The translations under genes and the position numbers were made by a program. 64,000 nucleotides of DNA from Solirubrobacter soli DSM 22325 (GTDB taxonomy: Bacteria; Actinomycetota; Thermoleophilia; Solirubrobacterales; Solirubrobacteraceae), in the NCBI RefSeq assembly GCF_000423665.1, contig NZ_AUIK01000023.1:1-64000 (forward strand). The letters run 5' to 3'. A model generated the notes under the pieces. The model was not told the DNA's origin and made no database searches. It was given only the letters and a program-made list of their open reading frames with translations. Of this stretch, positions 41,432 through 49,337 are shown in pieces. The first letter of the stretch is position 1, and each line of letters starts with the position of its first letter.

Positions 41432-42745
41432 ATGGGACGGCTGTTCGACGTGCCCGACGAGCCGCCCGGGCGCCCTGAGCCCCCCGCGGCCGACCTGCCG
41501 CTGGCCGCGCGCATGCGCCCGCGGACGCTCGAGGACTTCGTCGGCCAGACCCACCTGCTCGGGCCCGCGAGCGCGCTGCGGACCGCGATCCAGTCGGGCG
41601 AGCCGCACTCGATGATCCTCTACGGCCCGCCCGGGACCGGGAAGACGACGCTCGCGCGGATGTCGGCCGAGTACGCCGACGCCGCCTTCGAGGAGCTCTC
41701 CGCCGTCGAGGCCGGGCGCGCCGAGGTGCGCGAGGTGATCGCGCGGGCGAGGGAACGGCGCCGCGGCGGCCGGCACACGATCTTCTTCCTCGACGAGATC
41801 CACCGCTTCAACAAGGCCCAGCAGGACGCGCTGCTCCCCGCGGTCGAGGAGGGCCTCGTCGTGCTCGTGGGCGCGACGACCGAGAACCCGTACTTCGAGG
41901 TCAACTCCGCCTTGCTCTCGCGCTCGCAGGTCTACGAGCTGCAGGAGCTCACGCAGGAGGAGATCGCGGGGCTGCTGCGGCGGGCGCTGGACACGGTCGG
42001 GCGCAGCGTGTCCGACGAGGTCATCGACTTCATCTCGGGTCGCTCAGGCGGCGACGCGCGCTCGTCGTTGAACGCCCTGGAGCTGGCGCTGGACACCGCG
42101 GAGCGGACCGGCCAGGAAGTGACGTTGGCCGACGCCGAGGACGCGATGCAGCGCAAGGCCGTCCGCTACGACAAGGGCGGCGACCAGCACTACGACTACA
42201 TCTCGGCCTGGATCAAGTCCACCCGCGGGTCGGACCCGGACGCGTCGCTGTACTACCTGGCGGCGATGCTCGAGGGCGGCGAGGACGCCCGGTTCATCGC
42301 CCGCCGGATGGTGATCCTGGCGAGCGAGGACATCGGCAACGCCGCGCCGCAGGCCCTGCAGGTCGCGGTGTCCGCCGCCCACGCGGTCGAGCACGTCGGC
42401 ATGCCCGAGGCGCACTTCGCGCTCGCGCAGGCCGCCGTCTACCTCGCGCTGGCGCCGAAGTCCAACGCGAGCGGCACGGCCTTGTCCGCCGCCCGTGCCC
42501 ACATCCGCCAGCACGGCGCCGGAGCGCCGCCCGCCGCCCTGCGCGACGCCCACTACCCGGGCGCGAAGGCGCTGGGCCGCGGCAAGGGCTACGACTACCC
42601 GCACGACCACCCCGGCAACGTGAACGACCAGGAGCACATGCCCGCGGGCCTGGAGTCGGTGCGCTTCTACGACCCGGGCGACACCGAGCCGACGATGCGC
42701 GAACGGCTCGCGGCCGCGCGCGCGGCGAGGCGGCGCGATGCTTGA
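41432..42745 (+). CDS. rarA: Replication-associated recombination protein RarA (MgsA)
   Basis: A 437-residue AAA+ ATPase of the clamp-loader group that acts at stalled forks. RPRTLEDFVGQTHLLGP is the typical start, then Walker A YGPPGTGKTT (about 65-74) and Walker B TIFFLDEIHRFNKAQQD (about 116-132), sensor 1 GATTENPYFEVN and the C-terminal tetramerisation domain (about 245-437) with YDYISAWIKSTRGSDPDASLYY in part (ISAWIKSTRGSDPDAS). Length and motifs match the family. An upstream in-frame start would add nine non-family residues. The ALDH-like gene follows after 59 GC-rich bases. Confidence 0.95.
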   Translation: MGRLFDVPDEPPGRPEPPAADLPLAARMRPRTLEDFVGQTHLLGPASALRTAIQSGEPHSMILYGPPGTGKTTLARMSAEYADAAFEELSAVEAGRAEVREVIARARERRRGGRHTIFFLDEIHRFNKAQQDALLPAVEEGLVVLVGATTENPYFEVNSALLSRSQVYELQELTQEEIAGLLRRALDTVGRSVSDEVIDFISGRSGGDARSSLNALELALDTAERTGQEVTLADAEDAMQRKAVRYDKGGDQHYDYISAWIKSTRGSDPDASLYYLAAMLEGGEDARFIARRMVILASEDIGNAAPQALQVAVSAAHAVEHVGMPEAHFALAQAAVYLALAPKSNASGTALSAARAHIRQHGAGAPPAALRDAHYPGAKALGRGKGYDYPHDHPGNVNDQEHMPAGLESVRFYDPGDTEPTMRERLAAARAARRRDA

Positions 42746-42804
42746 GGTGCGCGGGTGGGCGGGCGCGGCGCGGCGCGGCGACGCGACGCACGCGGGGCGG
42801 GCGC

Positions 42805-44094
42805 GTGGCTGAGCCCCTTCAGGTGCGCGCCCCCGCCAGCGGCGCGGTGCTCGGCAGCGTCGCGCCCGTCGACCTCGCCGAGGCCGCGCTCCAGGCCAAG
42901 GTCGCGCAGCCGCTGTGGTCGCTCGTCCCCGTCGCCTCGCGGGCGCGCTACATCCGCCGGACCGCGGTCGCGATGCTCGACGAGCTCGACGACCTCGCGC
43001 GCCGGCTCGCGGACGAGACCGGGTGGCCGAAGCGTCACATCGTGCTGTCGGAGCTGCTGCCCGCGGTCGAGGGCCTGCACGCGCTGGCGTCCGACGGGCC
43101 GCGCGCGCTCGCCGACCGGCGGCTCGCGCCGCGCGCGGCGCTGCTGACCGGCCGCAGCACGCGATTGGTGCAGTCCCCGGTGGGCGTGATCGGGCTCGAG
43201 GGCCCGTCCGCCTCGCCGTGGGCCGAGCCGGCGCTCGAGGCCGCCGCCGCGCTGCTCGCCGGCAACGCGGTGCTGCTGGCCGCCGGCGCGCCGCTCGCCG
43301 CCCAGCGCCTGCGACAGGTCTTCCTGCGCGCCGGGCTGCCTGGCGAGGTGCTGGCCACGGTGCCGGGCGCCGACGGCCTCGATGCGGTCTGCCGCCGCGT
43401 GCACCGCCTCCAGCCGCCCTCGCGCCGCGGGACCCTGCTGGTGCTCGAGGGCGCGCCGAAGGAGCAGCTCGTCGAGGCCGCGCTGTGGGCCGCGTTCGCG
43501 GGCTCAGGCCACCACCCCGCGGCCGCCGGGCGGCTCGTGGTGGTGGAGGGCGCGGTGCCGGGGCTGGTCGAGGCGCTGCGCAAGGGCTCGGCGGACCTGA
43601 CGGTCGGGGACCCACAGGCCGAGGACACCGATATCGGCCCGGTCGCTCCCGACACGTTCGCGCAGCCGCAGATCCTCGACGGGATCAGCGCCGACGACCC
43701 GCGCTTCACGCACCCCGAAGGCCTGACGCTCGCGGTGGTCGAGGTGCCGGACGCCGACACCGCCGTCCGCGTTGCCGCCCGCGACGGCCGGGACGGCCCG
43801 ATCTCCGTCTGGGCCCGCGACCGCTACAAGGGCGAGCGCGTCTCGCGCCGCCTGCCGTCGCAGACGACCTGGTTCGGCCGCCACGGCCTCGCGCCCACCG
43901 CGGTCGAGGTGCGGATCGCCCGCCACGTCGTCGCGCGCCAGCTGGAGTGGCGCGCGCCGTGGGCGCCCGGGACGCCGAGCCTCGAAGCGAAGGGCGTGCC
44001 GTTCCTCACCGCGCTCGCCGAGTTCCGGCACGGGCGCGAGTCACGTCGCTGGCCGGCGCTGAAGGAGCTGGTGAAGACTCGGCGCAACCGGTGA
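42805..44094 (+). CDS. Aldehyde dehydrogenase-like protein lacking catalytic residues
   Basis: The 429-residue protein keeps the ALDH fold pattern: substrate helices at the start (RARYIRRTAVAMLDELDDLARRLADETG in pieces), SPVGVIGLEGPS, LLAGNAVLLAAG, GLPGEVLATVPGADGLD, LVLEGAPKEQLVEAALWAAFAGSG and WARDRYKGERVSRRL near the end. But the sites for catalysis are gone. The catalytic Cys in the family block G-Q-x-C is Pro238 (SGHHPAA). The NAD-binding Lys is missing (LLAAG instead of LKPS) and the oxyanion Asn of PWN is absent. It is a pseudoenzyme, perhaps structural or regulatory. Start GTG 42805. Confidence 0.8.
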   Translation: MAEPLQVRAPASGAVLGSVAPVDLAEAALQAKVAQPLWSLVPVASRARYIRRTAVAMLDELDDLARRLADETGWPKRHIVLSELLPAVEGLHALASDGPRALADRRLAPRAALLTGRSTRLVQSPVGVIGLEGPSASPWAEPALEAAAALLAGNAVLLAAGAPLAAQRLRQVFLRAGLPGEVLATVPGADGLDAVCRRVHRLQPPSRRGTLLVLEGAPKEQLVEAALWAAFAGSGHHPAAAGRLVVVEGAVPGLVEALRKGSADLTVGDPQAEDTDIGPVAPDTFAQPQILDGISADDPRFTHPEGLTLAVVEVPDADTAVRVAARDGRDGPISVWARDRYKGERVSRRLPSQTTWFGRHGLAPTAVEVRIARHVVARQLEWRAPWAPGTPSLEAKGVPFLTALAEFRHGRESRRWPALKELVKTRRNR

Positions 44095-44286
44095 GTGGCG
44101 GGGCCCCTCCGCTCACACCACTCACCGTCGCGCACACACCCCTCTGCGTGGACCCAGGGTCCCCCTTGCCCGGCATTCTCCGTCTCCCCGGAGAGCCCCT
44201 CAATGGCGATATGTCGAAGGGCCACGGGTCGTCTATGCAGCGATTGTCGGAAGGCAGCGCAGTGATGAGCCCCTAGGGTGGGATTC

Positions 44287-45450
44287 ATGGGTCGCAGTCC
44301 TGACGTCGTCGTCGTTGGAGCCGGCGTTGTCGGCGCGTCGTGCGCCTATTTCCTCGCCTCGGCCGGCGTGCGGGTGCGGCTCTACGACCGCTCCTTCATC
44401 GCCTCCGGGAGCTCCGGATCGTGCGAGGGGAACGTCCTCGCCTGGGACAAGGAGCTCGAGCGCGAGCTGCCGCTGGCGCTGCGCTCGGCCGACCTCTGGC
44501 AAGGCCTCTCCGAGCAGCTCGACGACGACTTCGAGTACGACCGCAAGGGCAGCGTCGTGGTCGCCGAGACCGACGACGAGCTGCTGGCCTGCGCGGAGCG
44601 CAACCGGGTGCTCGCCGGCCTCGGGGTCGAGGGGATCGTGCTCGACGCCGACGGGCTGCGCCGCGAGGAGCCCTACGCGGCGCACGACCTCCCGGGCGGC
44701 GTCCTCTATCCCGGCGACGCGCAGCTCGAGCCGCGGCTCGCGACCGCCGCGCTGGTCCGCGGCGCGGTCGCGCGCGGAGCGGAGCTGTGCACCGACGTCG
44801 ACGTCACCGCGATCGTCCGCGGCGCCGACGGGCGGGCGACCGGCGTCGAGACGACCGCGGGCCGCGTCGGCGCGGACATGGTGGTCGTCGCCGCGGGCGT
44901 GTGGACGCCGAAGCTGCTGGCGACCGCCGGACTGTCGGTTCCGGTCACGCCCCGCAAGGGCCAGATCGTCGTGCTCGAGCGCTCGCCGGTCGTGTTCCGG
45001 CGCAAGCTGAGCGAGGCGGGCTACGTCGCCGCCGTCGAGGCCGACGACGCGGAGCTGCAGATCGCGATGGTCGTCGAGTCGACGCCCTCCGGCACCGCGC
45101 TGCTGGGCTCCAGCCGTCAGCACGTGGGCTTCGACCGCACGGTCGAGCTCGGCGTCGCGGGCGCGATCGCCCGCCGCGCGGCGCGTTTCTTCCCGATCCT
45201 CAACGACGCCCGCGCGCTGCGCGTCTACGCCGGCCTGCGGCCGCTGACGCCCGACCACGTGCCGATCATCGGCCCCTTCCACGACGCGCCGAACATCTGC
45301 GTCGCGACCGGCCACGAGGGCGCCGGCATCGGCCTCGCCCCCGCGACCGGGGAGCTCGTCACCGCCTGGCACACCGGCGCGCCCTCGCCCGTGCCGATCG
45401 AATGGTTCTCGCCCGACCGCTTCGCGCCCGTCGAGCTGGCGGCGTCGTGA
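44287..45450 (+). CDS. FAD-dependent amine oxidoreductase, DAO family (HcnC/opine oxidase beta-like)
   Basis: A 387-residue flavoprotein of the D-amino acid oxidase superfamily. The FAD Rossmann motif is VVVGAGVVGASCAYFLA; other family parts are GSCEGNVLAWDKE, LTPDHVPIIGPFHDAPNICVATGHEGAGIGLAPATGELV in pieces (PDHVPIIGPF, GHEGAGIGLAP). With the overlapping 2Fe-2S gene and the FAD/BFD protein at 49324-50685 it makes the set of HcnA-HcnB-HcnC, octopine/nopaline oxidase or D-hydroxyproline dehydrogenase. This subunit would oxidise the C-N bond of an amino acid or opine, at the membrane. ATG at 44287 is used; a GTG three codons upstream is possible. Confidence 0.85.
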   Translation: MGRSPDVVVVGAGVVGASCAYFLASAGVRVRLYDRSFIASGSSGSCEGNVLAWDKELERELPLALRSADLWQGLSEQLDDDFEYDRKGSVVVAETDDELLACAERNRVLAGLGVEGIVLDADGLRREEPYAAHDLPGGVLYPGDAQLEPRLATAALVRGAVARGAELCTDVDVTAIVRGADGRATGVETTAGRVGADMVVVAAGVWTPKLLATAGLSVPVTPRKGQIVVLERSPVVFRRKLSEAGYVAAVEADDAELQIAMVVESTPSGTALLGSSRQHVGFDRTVELGVAGAIARRAARFFPILNDARALRVYAGLRPLTPDHVPIIGPFHDAPNICVATGHEGAGIGLAPATGELVTAWHTGAPSPVPIEWFSPDRFAPVELAAS

Positions 45451-45686
45451 TCGAGCTCACCGTCGACGGCCGGGCGCTGAACGCGCCCGCCGGCCAGAGC
45501 CTGGCCGCGGTGCTGCTGAACGCCGGCCAGACGGTCCTGCGCGACAGCCCCGCGGGCGACCCGCGCGCCCTCTATTGCGGCATCGGCGTCTGCCAGGAAT
45601 GCCGCGTCGTCGTTGACGGTGTCGTCGTGCGCTCCTGCGTGACCCCGGTCACCGCGGGCATGCGCGTGACCACCGGTCACACATAA
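45447..45686 (+). CDS. Small [2Fe-2S] subunit (HcnA-like)
   Basis: A 79-residue ferredoxin-type protein starting with GTG in a GTGA overlap with the DAO-type gene. It begins ELTVDGRALNAPAGQSLAAVLL and binds one [2Fe-2S] cluster by CGIGVCQEC plus a Cys in VRSCVTP. This is the size and motif set of the gamma subunit in three-part FAD amine dehydrogenases; it shuttles electrons from the beta subunit to the alpha subunit or the respiratory chain. The third subunit is not next to it but 3.6 kb away on the other strand. Confidence 0.85.
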   Translation: MIELTVDGRALNAPAGQSLAAVLLNAGQTVLRDSPAGDPRALYCGIGVCQECRVVVDGVVVRSCVTPVTAGMRVTTGHT

Positions 45687-45833
45687 GGGGTCCGCTGACG
45701 AATACCGGTACGCCCGATGCGGCGCATCCGCAGCGCCTCGTGCCACCCACGCTGCTCACGTCCTAGAAGGACGCATCGCGAGCGCGGGCGACCCGAGCCA
45801 CTGGCGGCTGCACCACCTCGGTCGGACCGACCA

Positions 45834-45845
45834 TTCGTCAACGAA
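45834..45845. promoter_or_regulatory. Palindromic site TTCGTCAACGAA before the double amidase
   Basis: A 12-base sequence with five-base inverted arms (TTCGT, ACGAA) around CA, 27 bases before the ATG of the amidase gene. A 19-base stretch around it (45830-45848) recurs with one change at about 56291-56309, at the start of the lipoprotein gene. It may be an operator, but no matching regulator is known. Confidence 0.35.
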
Positions 45846-45872
45846 CCCCGGGCACAGCGAGAGGGGGAATCG

Positions 45873-48800
45873 ATGGGTCGTATACGGACCGCGGCGATCG
45901 CCGCGGCGCTCGTCGTCGGGGTAGGGGCGGCGCCTGCACAGGCCGCGGTGCCGGATCTGGAGCGGACGTCGGCGACGGAGCTCGCCGCGATGCTCAAGGC
46001 GGGTCAGCTGACGAGCGTCGAGCTGACGAAGGCGTACATCGACCGCATCGCCGCGGTCAACCAGCGCGGGCCGGCGCTCAACGCCGTGCGCTCGCTCAAT
46101 CCGAACGCGCTCAAAGAGGCGCGGGTGTCGGACCTGGCGAGAAGGACGCACAGCGTGCGCGGGCCGCTGGAGGGACTGCCCGTGCTGCTCAAGGACAACA
46201 TCGACGTCGCCGGGATGCCGACGACGGCGTCCTCGATCGTGCTCGAGCACTCGGTGCCCGACAAGGACGCGTTCGTCGTTCAGCGGCTGAAGGCCGCGGG
46301 CGCGGTGATCCTCGGCAAGGTCAACCTGACCGAGTTCGCCGCGTGGGTCTCCAACAACCAGTCCAGCGGCAACGGGTCGCTGCACGGTCAGGTGCTCAAC
46401 CCGTACGACACGTCTGCGGACCCGGGCGGCTCGAGCGCCGGGTCCGGCGTCGCCGCGGCGTCCGGCCTTGCCGCTCTGGTGCTCGGCTCGGACACCGAGG
46501 GCTCGATCCTCTCGCCCGCGACCCAGAACGGCGTGGTCGGCATCCGGCCGACGACGGGCCTGTGGAGCCGCACCGGCGTCGTGCCGATCTCCGAGTCCCA
46601 GGACACGCTCGGCCCGCTCGTGCAGACGACGAGCGACGCCGCACTGCTGCTGAACGCGCTGACGGCGGTCGACCCGGAGGACCCGCACACCGCGGACACG
46701 GCGCAGGTCGCCGGCACCGACTACACCGCCGGGCTCACCGCGAACGCCCTCCAGGGCGCGCGGATCGCGGTCTCGAACTCCACGAACGCGCAGTACGTCG
46801 CGGCGCGCAACGCGCTCCAGAGCCTCGGGGCGACGATCGTGCAGATCAACATCCCGAACTTCGCGACGGCGCAGTCGCTGCAGACCCGCGAGTTCCGCCG
46901 CGACCTCAACAAGTACCTGTCGCGGCTGCCCGCGAACGCCCCGATCAAGAGCTATGACGAGGCCAACGCCTACTTCCACAACCACCCCGAGGAAGGGCTG
47001 AAGTACGGCGACTCGCGCTTCGGGCCGCCCGCTCAGTACCACCTCGAGAACCCGGACGAGCAGGCTGAGTACGAGGGCGTCAAGACCTTCGAGATCAACC
47101 GCGCGCGGACGTACCTCGACGGACTGCTCAACGGCGTCGACGCCGTCCTGCAGACCCAGCTCGGGCTGATCTCGCCCGCCGCGTTCGCGGGCTACCCGAT
47201 CGTCTCCGTGCCCGGCGGCTTCCCCGCCGACACCGGCCGCCCGGTCAACATCACGTTCGTCGGGCGCCGCTTCTCGGAGGCCAAGCTGCTCGGGTTCGCC
47301 TACGCGTACGAGCAGGCGACCAAGCTCCGCAAGCCGCCGTCGGAGATCAACCCGGCGACGTGGCGCTGCGTGACGGCCGACGCGGTCGGCTGCGGCCCGT
47401 TCGCCGGCTTCGCGGGCCCGCTGACCGACGCGCTGATCCCGCCGGCGCTCGACCTCGAGCACCTGAGCATCAACGACATCCAGCGGCGCTTCGCCAACAA
47501 CACCCTGACGCCGTCGCAGCTGGTGAAGGCGTACATCGACCGCATCCACTTCGTCAACAATCAGGGCCCGGGCATGAACCCGGTGCGGGCGCTGAACCCG
47601 AACGCCGCCGCCGAGGCCGCGGCACCCAAGCCCGGGCCGCTCTCCGGCATCCCGGTGCTGGTGAGCGACACGATCGACGTGGCGGGGATGCCGACGACCG
47701 GGGGCTCACTCGCGCTCGCCGACGTCGTCCCGGCCAAGGACGCCGCGATCGTCACGCGGTTGAAGGCCGCCGGAGCGATCATCCTCGGCAAGGTCAACGT
47801 GACCGAGCTCAACGGCATGGTCGCGACCGGCATGCCCGCGGGCTACGGCTCGCTGCACGGCCAGGTGCTCAACCCGTACGACGTGCGCACGTCGACCAAC
47901 GGCTCGTCCGCGGGCGCGGTCGCGGCTGCCGCGGCCGGCCTCGCCGCCGCCACCGTGGGCGTCGAGACCGACGCGACCACGAACGGGACCAACAACGCGA
48001 CGAACTCCGCCTCGATCGACGCCCTGGCACCCGCCGCGGCGACCGGCGTGGCCGCGTTCCGGCCGACGTTCGGGCTCGTCTCGCGCACCGGCGTGCTGCC
48101 GGTGGCGCGCTCGCAGGACATCCCCGCGCCGGTCGGCAAGTCGGTCGCGGACATCGCCGCGGTGCTGTCGGGCCTGGTGGGCGAGGACGACTCCGACGCG
48201 ACGACCGCCAACGCCCCGGCGACCGCCCCCGACTACGCCGCCGGGCTGACCAAGTCGGCGCTCTCCGGCAAGCGGATCGGCGTGATCGCGCCGACGTCCG
48301 GCAACTCGCTGACGCCGTTCAATGACGCGGTGGCCGAGATCACCTCGCTCGGCGCGACGGCCGTCCCGCTGACCGCACCCAGCCGGCCGACGACGGCGAA
48401 GATCGTCGACCGCGAGTTCAAGCGCGACCTCGACGCGTACCTCGCTCCGTACGGGAAGTCGACCGCCGGGATCGTCGCGTTCAACGACGCCCACGCGGCC
48501 GACACGCTCAAGTTCGGCCAGGCGCGCCTGCGGGCCGCGGCGGCGATCGACCTCAACGATCCCGCGACGGCGACGTCCTACAACAACGATCTCGCCAACG
48601 GCCGCGCCGAGTCGAAGGCGTACATCGACACGCTGCTGGCCAACGCCGGCGCGCCGGTCGACGCGATCCTCTCGCTGACGGCGACGATGGCCGAGGTCGG
48701 CGTCCGCGCCGGCTACCCGCAGGTGTCGATCCCGGCCGGGTATGACCCGACGGCGCGGCGCCCGCAGTCGATCTCGTTCACCGGCACCGCCGGCGACGAC

Positions 48801-49337
48801 GCGAAGCTGCTCGGGTTCGGGTACGCCTACGAGCGCGCGGCGCTCGTGCGGCAGACGCCGTCCGAGGTGATGCCGCAGACGTGGCACTGCGTCGCGCCGA
48901 TCGTCTACATCGACCGCTCGTCCTCCTGCGGGCCGGGCGAGGTCGCACCGGCCGACGTGCCGGACGCGGTCAGCGTGCCCGCCCCGGTCGGCGGCGCCGT
49001 GGGCGCCACGCTCTCACTGACGCTGGGCGCGCCGGCGACCTTCGGCGCGTTCACGCCCGGCGTCACCAAGGAATACACGGCCTCGACGACCGCCAACGTG
49101 CTGAGCACCGCGCTCGACGCCACGTTGACCGTGTCCGACCCCGGCCACCTGATGAACGGGACGTTCGCGCTCCCGGAGCCCCTGCAGGTGAGCTTCAGCA
49201 AGGCCGCCTGGACCGCACCGGTGTCAAACGACCCGGTGACGATCGGCTTCAAGCAGACGGTGAAGGCGTCCGACGCGCTGCGGACCGGCGCCTACAGCAA
49301 GACGCTGACGTTCACGCTGAGCACTACGAATCCGTAG
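45873..49337 (+). CDS. Secreted double-domain amidase with conserved C-terminal tail domain (1154 aa)
   Basis: A signal peptide (about 1-25, ending APAQAA) is followed by two amidase-signature domains. Domain 1 (about 28-500) has all catalytic residues: Lys107 in VLLKDNIDVAG, Ser187/188 in PGGSSAGSG and Ser211 in DTEGSILSP. Domain 2 (about 520-1000) repeats the order (RFANNTLTPSQLVKAYIDRI, GIPVLVSDTIDVAG) but the Lys is Ser and the nucleophile region is a Thr/Asn-rich stretch (DATTNGTNNATNS), so it is probably inactive. The last 116 residues (from nt 48987) are the tail domain seen in three neighbours. Domain 1 would hydrolyse amide bonds of an extracellular substrate. The gene is placed between the two parts of the amine-dehydrogenase set. 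Confidence 0.85.
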   Translation: MGRIRTAAIAAALVVGVGAAPAQAAVPDLERTSATELAAMLKAGQLTSVELTKAYIDRIAAVNQRGPALNAVRSLNPNALKEARVSDLARRTHSVRGPLEGLPVLLKDNIDVAGMPTTASSIVLEHSVPDKDAFVVQRLKAAGAVILGKVNLTEFAAWVSNNQSSGNGSLHGQVLNPYDTSADPGGSSAGSGVAAASGLAALVLGSDTEGSILSPATQNGVVGIRPTTGLWSRTGVVPISESQDTLGPLVQTTSDAALLLNALTAVDPEDPHTADTAQVAGTDYTAGLTANALQGARIAVSNSTNAQYVAARNALQSLGATIVQINIPNFATAQSLQTREFRRDLNKYLSRLPANAPIKSYDEANAYFHNHPEEGLKYGDSRFGPPAQYHLENPDEQAEYEGVKTFEINRARTYLDGLLNGVDAVLQTQLGLISPAAFAGYPIVSVPGGFPADTGRPVNITFVGRRFSEAKLLGFAYAYEQATKLRKPPSEINPATWRCVTADAVGCGPFAGFAGPLTDALIPPALDLEHLSINDIQRRFANNTLTPSQLVKAYIDRIHFVNNQGPGMNPVRALNPNAAAEAAAPKPGPLSGIPVLVSDTIDVAGMPTTGGSLALADVVPAKDAAIVTRLKAAGAIILGKVNVTELNGMVATGMPAGYGSLHGQVLNPYDVRTSTNGSSAGAVAAAAAGLAAATVGVETDATTNGTNNATNSASIDALAPAAATGVAAFRPTFGLVSRTGVLPVARSQDIPAPVGKSVADIAAVLSGLVGEDDSDATTANAPATAPDYAAGLTKSALSGKRIGVIAPTSGNSLTPFNDAVAEITSLGATAVPLTAPSRPTTAKIVDREFKRDLDAYLAPYGKSTAGIVAFNDAHAADTLKFGQARLRAAAAIDLNDPATATSYNNDLANGRAESKAYIDTLLANAGAPVDAILSLTATMAEVGVRAGYPQVSIPAGYDPTARRPQSISFTGTAGDDAKLLGFGYAYERAALVRQTPSEVMPQTWHCVAPIVYIDRSSSCGPGEVAPADVPDAVSVPAPVGGAVGATLSLTLGAPATFGAFTPGVTKEYTASTTANVLSTALDATLTVSDPGHLMNGTFALPEPLQVSFSKAAWTAPVSNDPVTIGFKQTVKASDALRTGAYSKTLTFTLSTTNP
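48987..49334 (+). other. Shared C-terminal domain, copy 1 (amidase)
   Basis: Encodes a Ser/Thr-rich beta domain of about 116 residues: LSLTLGAPATFGAFTPGV, YTASTTANVLSTA, DPGHLMNGTFALPEPLQV, SFSKAAW, ASDALRTGAYSKTL, and the final TFTLSTTNP at the stop codon. Confidence 0.85.

Noticed and set aside
42746-42804. Short GCGGC-rich stretch between rarA and the ALDH-like gene as a structural or regulatory element
   Set aside because: Low-complexity GC runs are common in this genome and no clear stem or consensus can be drawn.
42805-44094. Active aldehyde dehydrogenase
   Set aside because: Catalytic Cys, NAD-binding Lys and oxyanion Asn are all missing.
44203-44265. 20-codon ORF with a CxxC pair (MAICRRATGRLCSDCRKAAQ) before the DAO gene
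   Set aside because: No ribosome-binding site or coupling and too short; the gap of 192 bases is more likely leader or promoter sequence.
45687-45872. Riboswitch or small RNA in the 186-base gap before the amidase
   Set aside because: Only two short hairpins (five and six pairs) are visible; no conserved riboswitch core is recognised.
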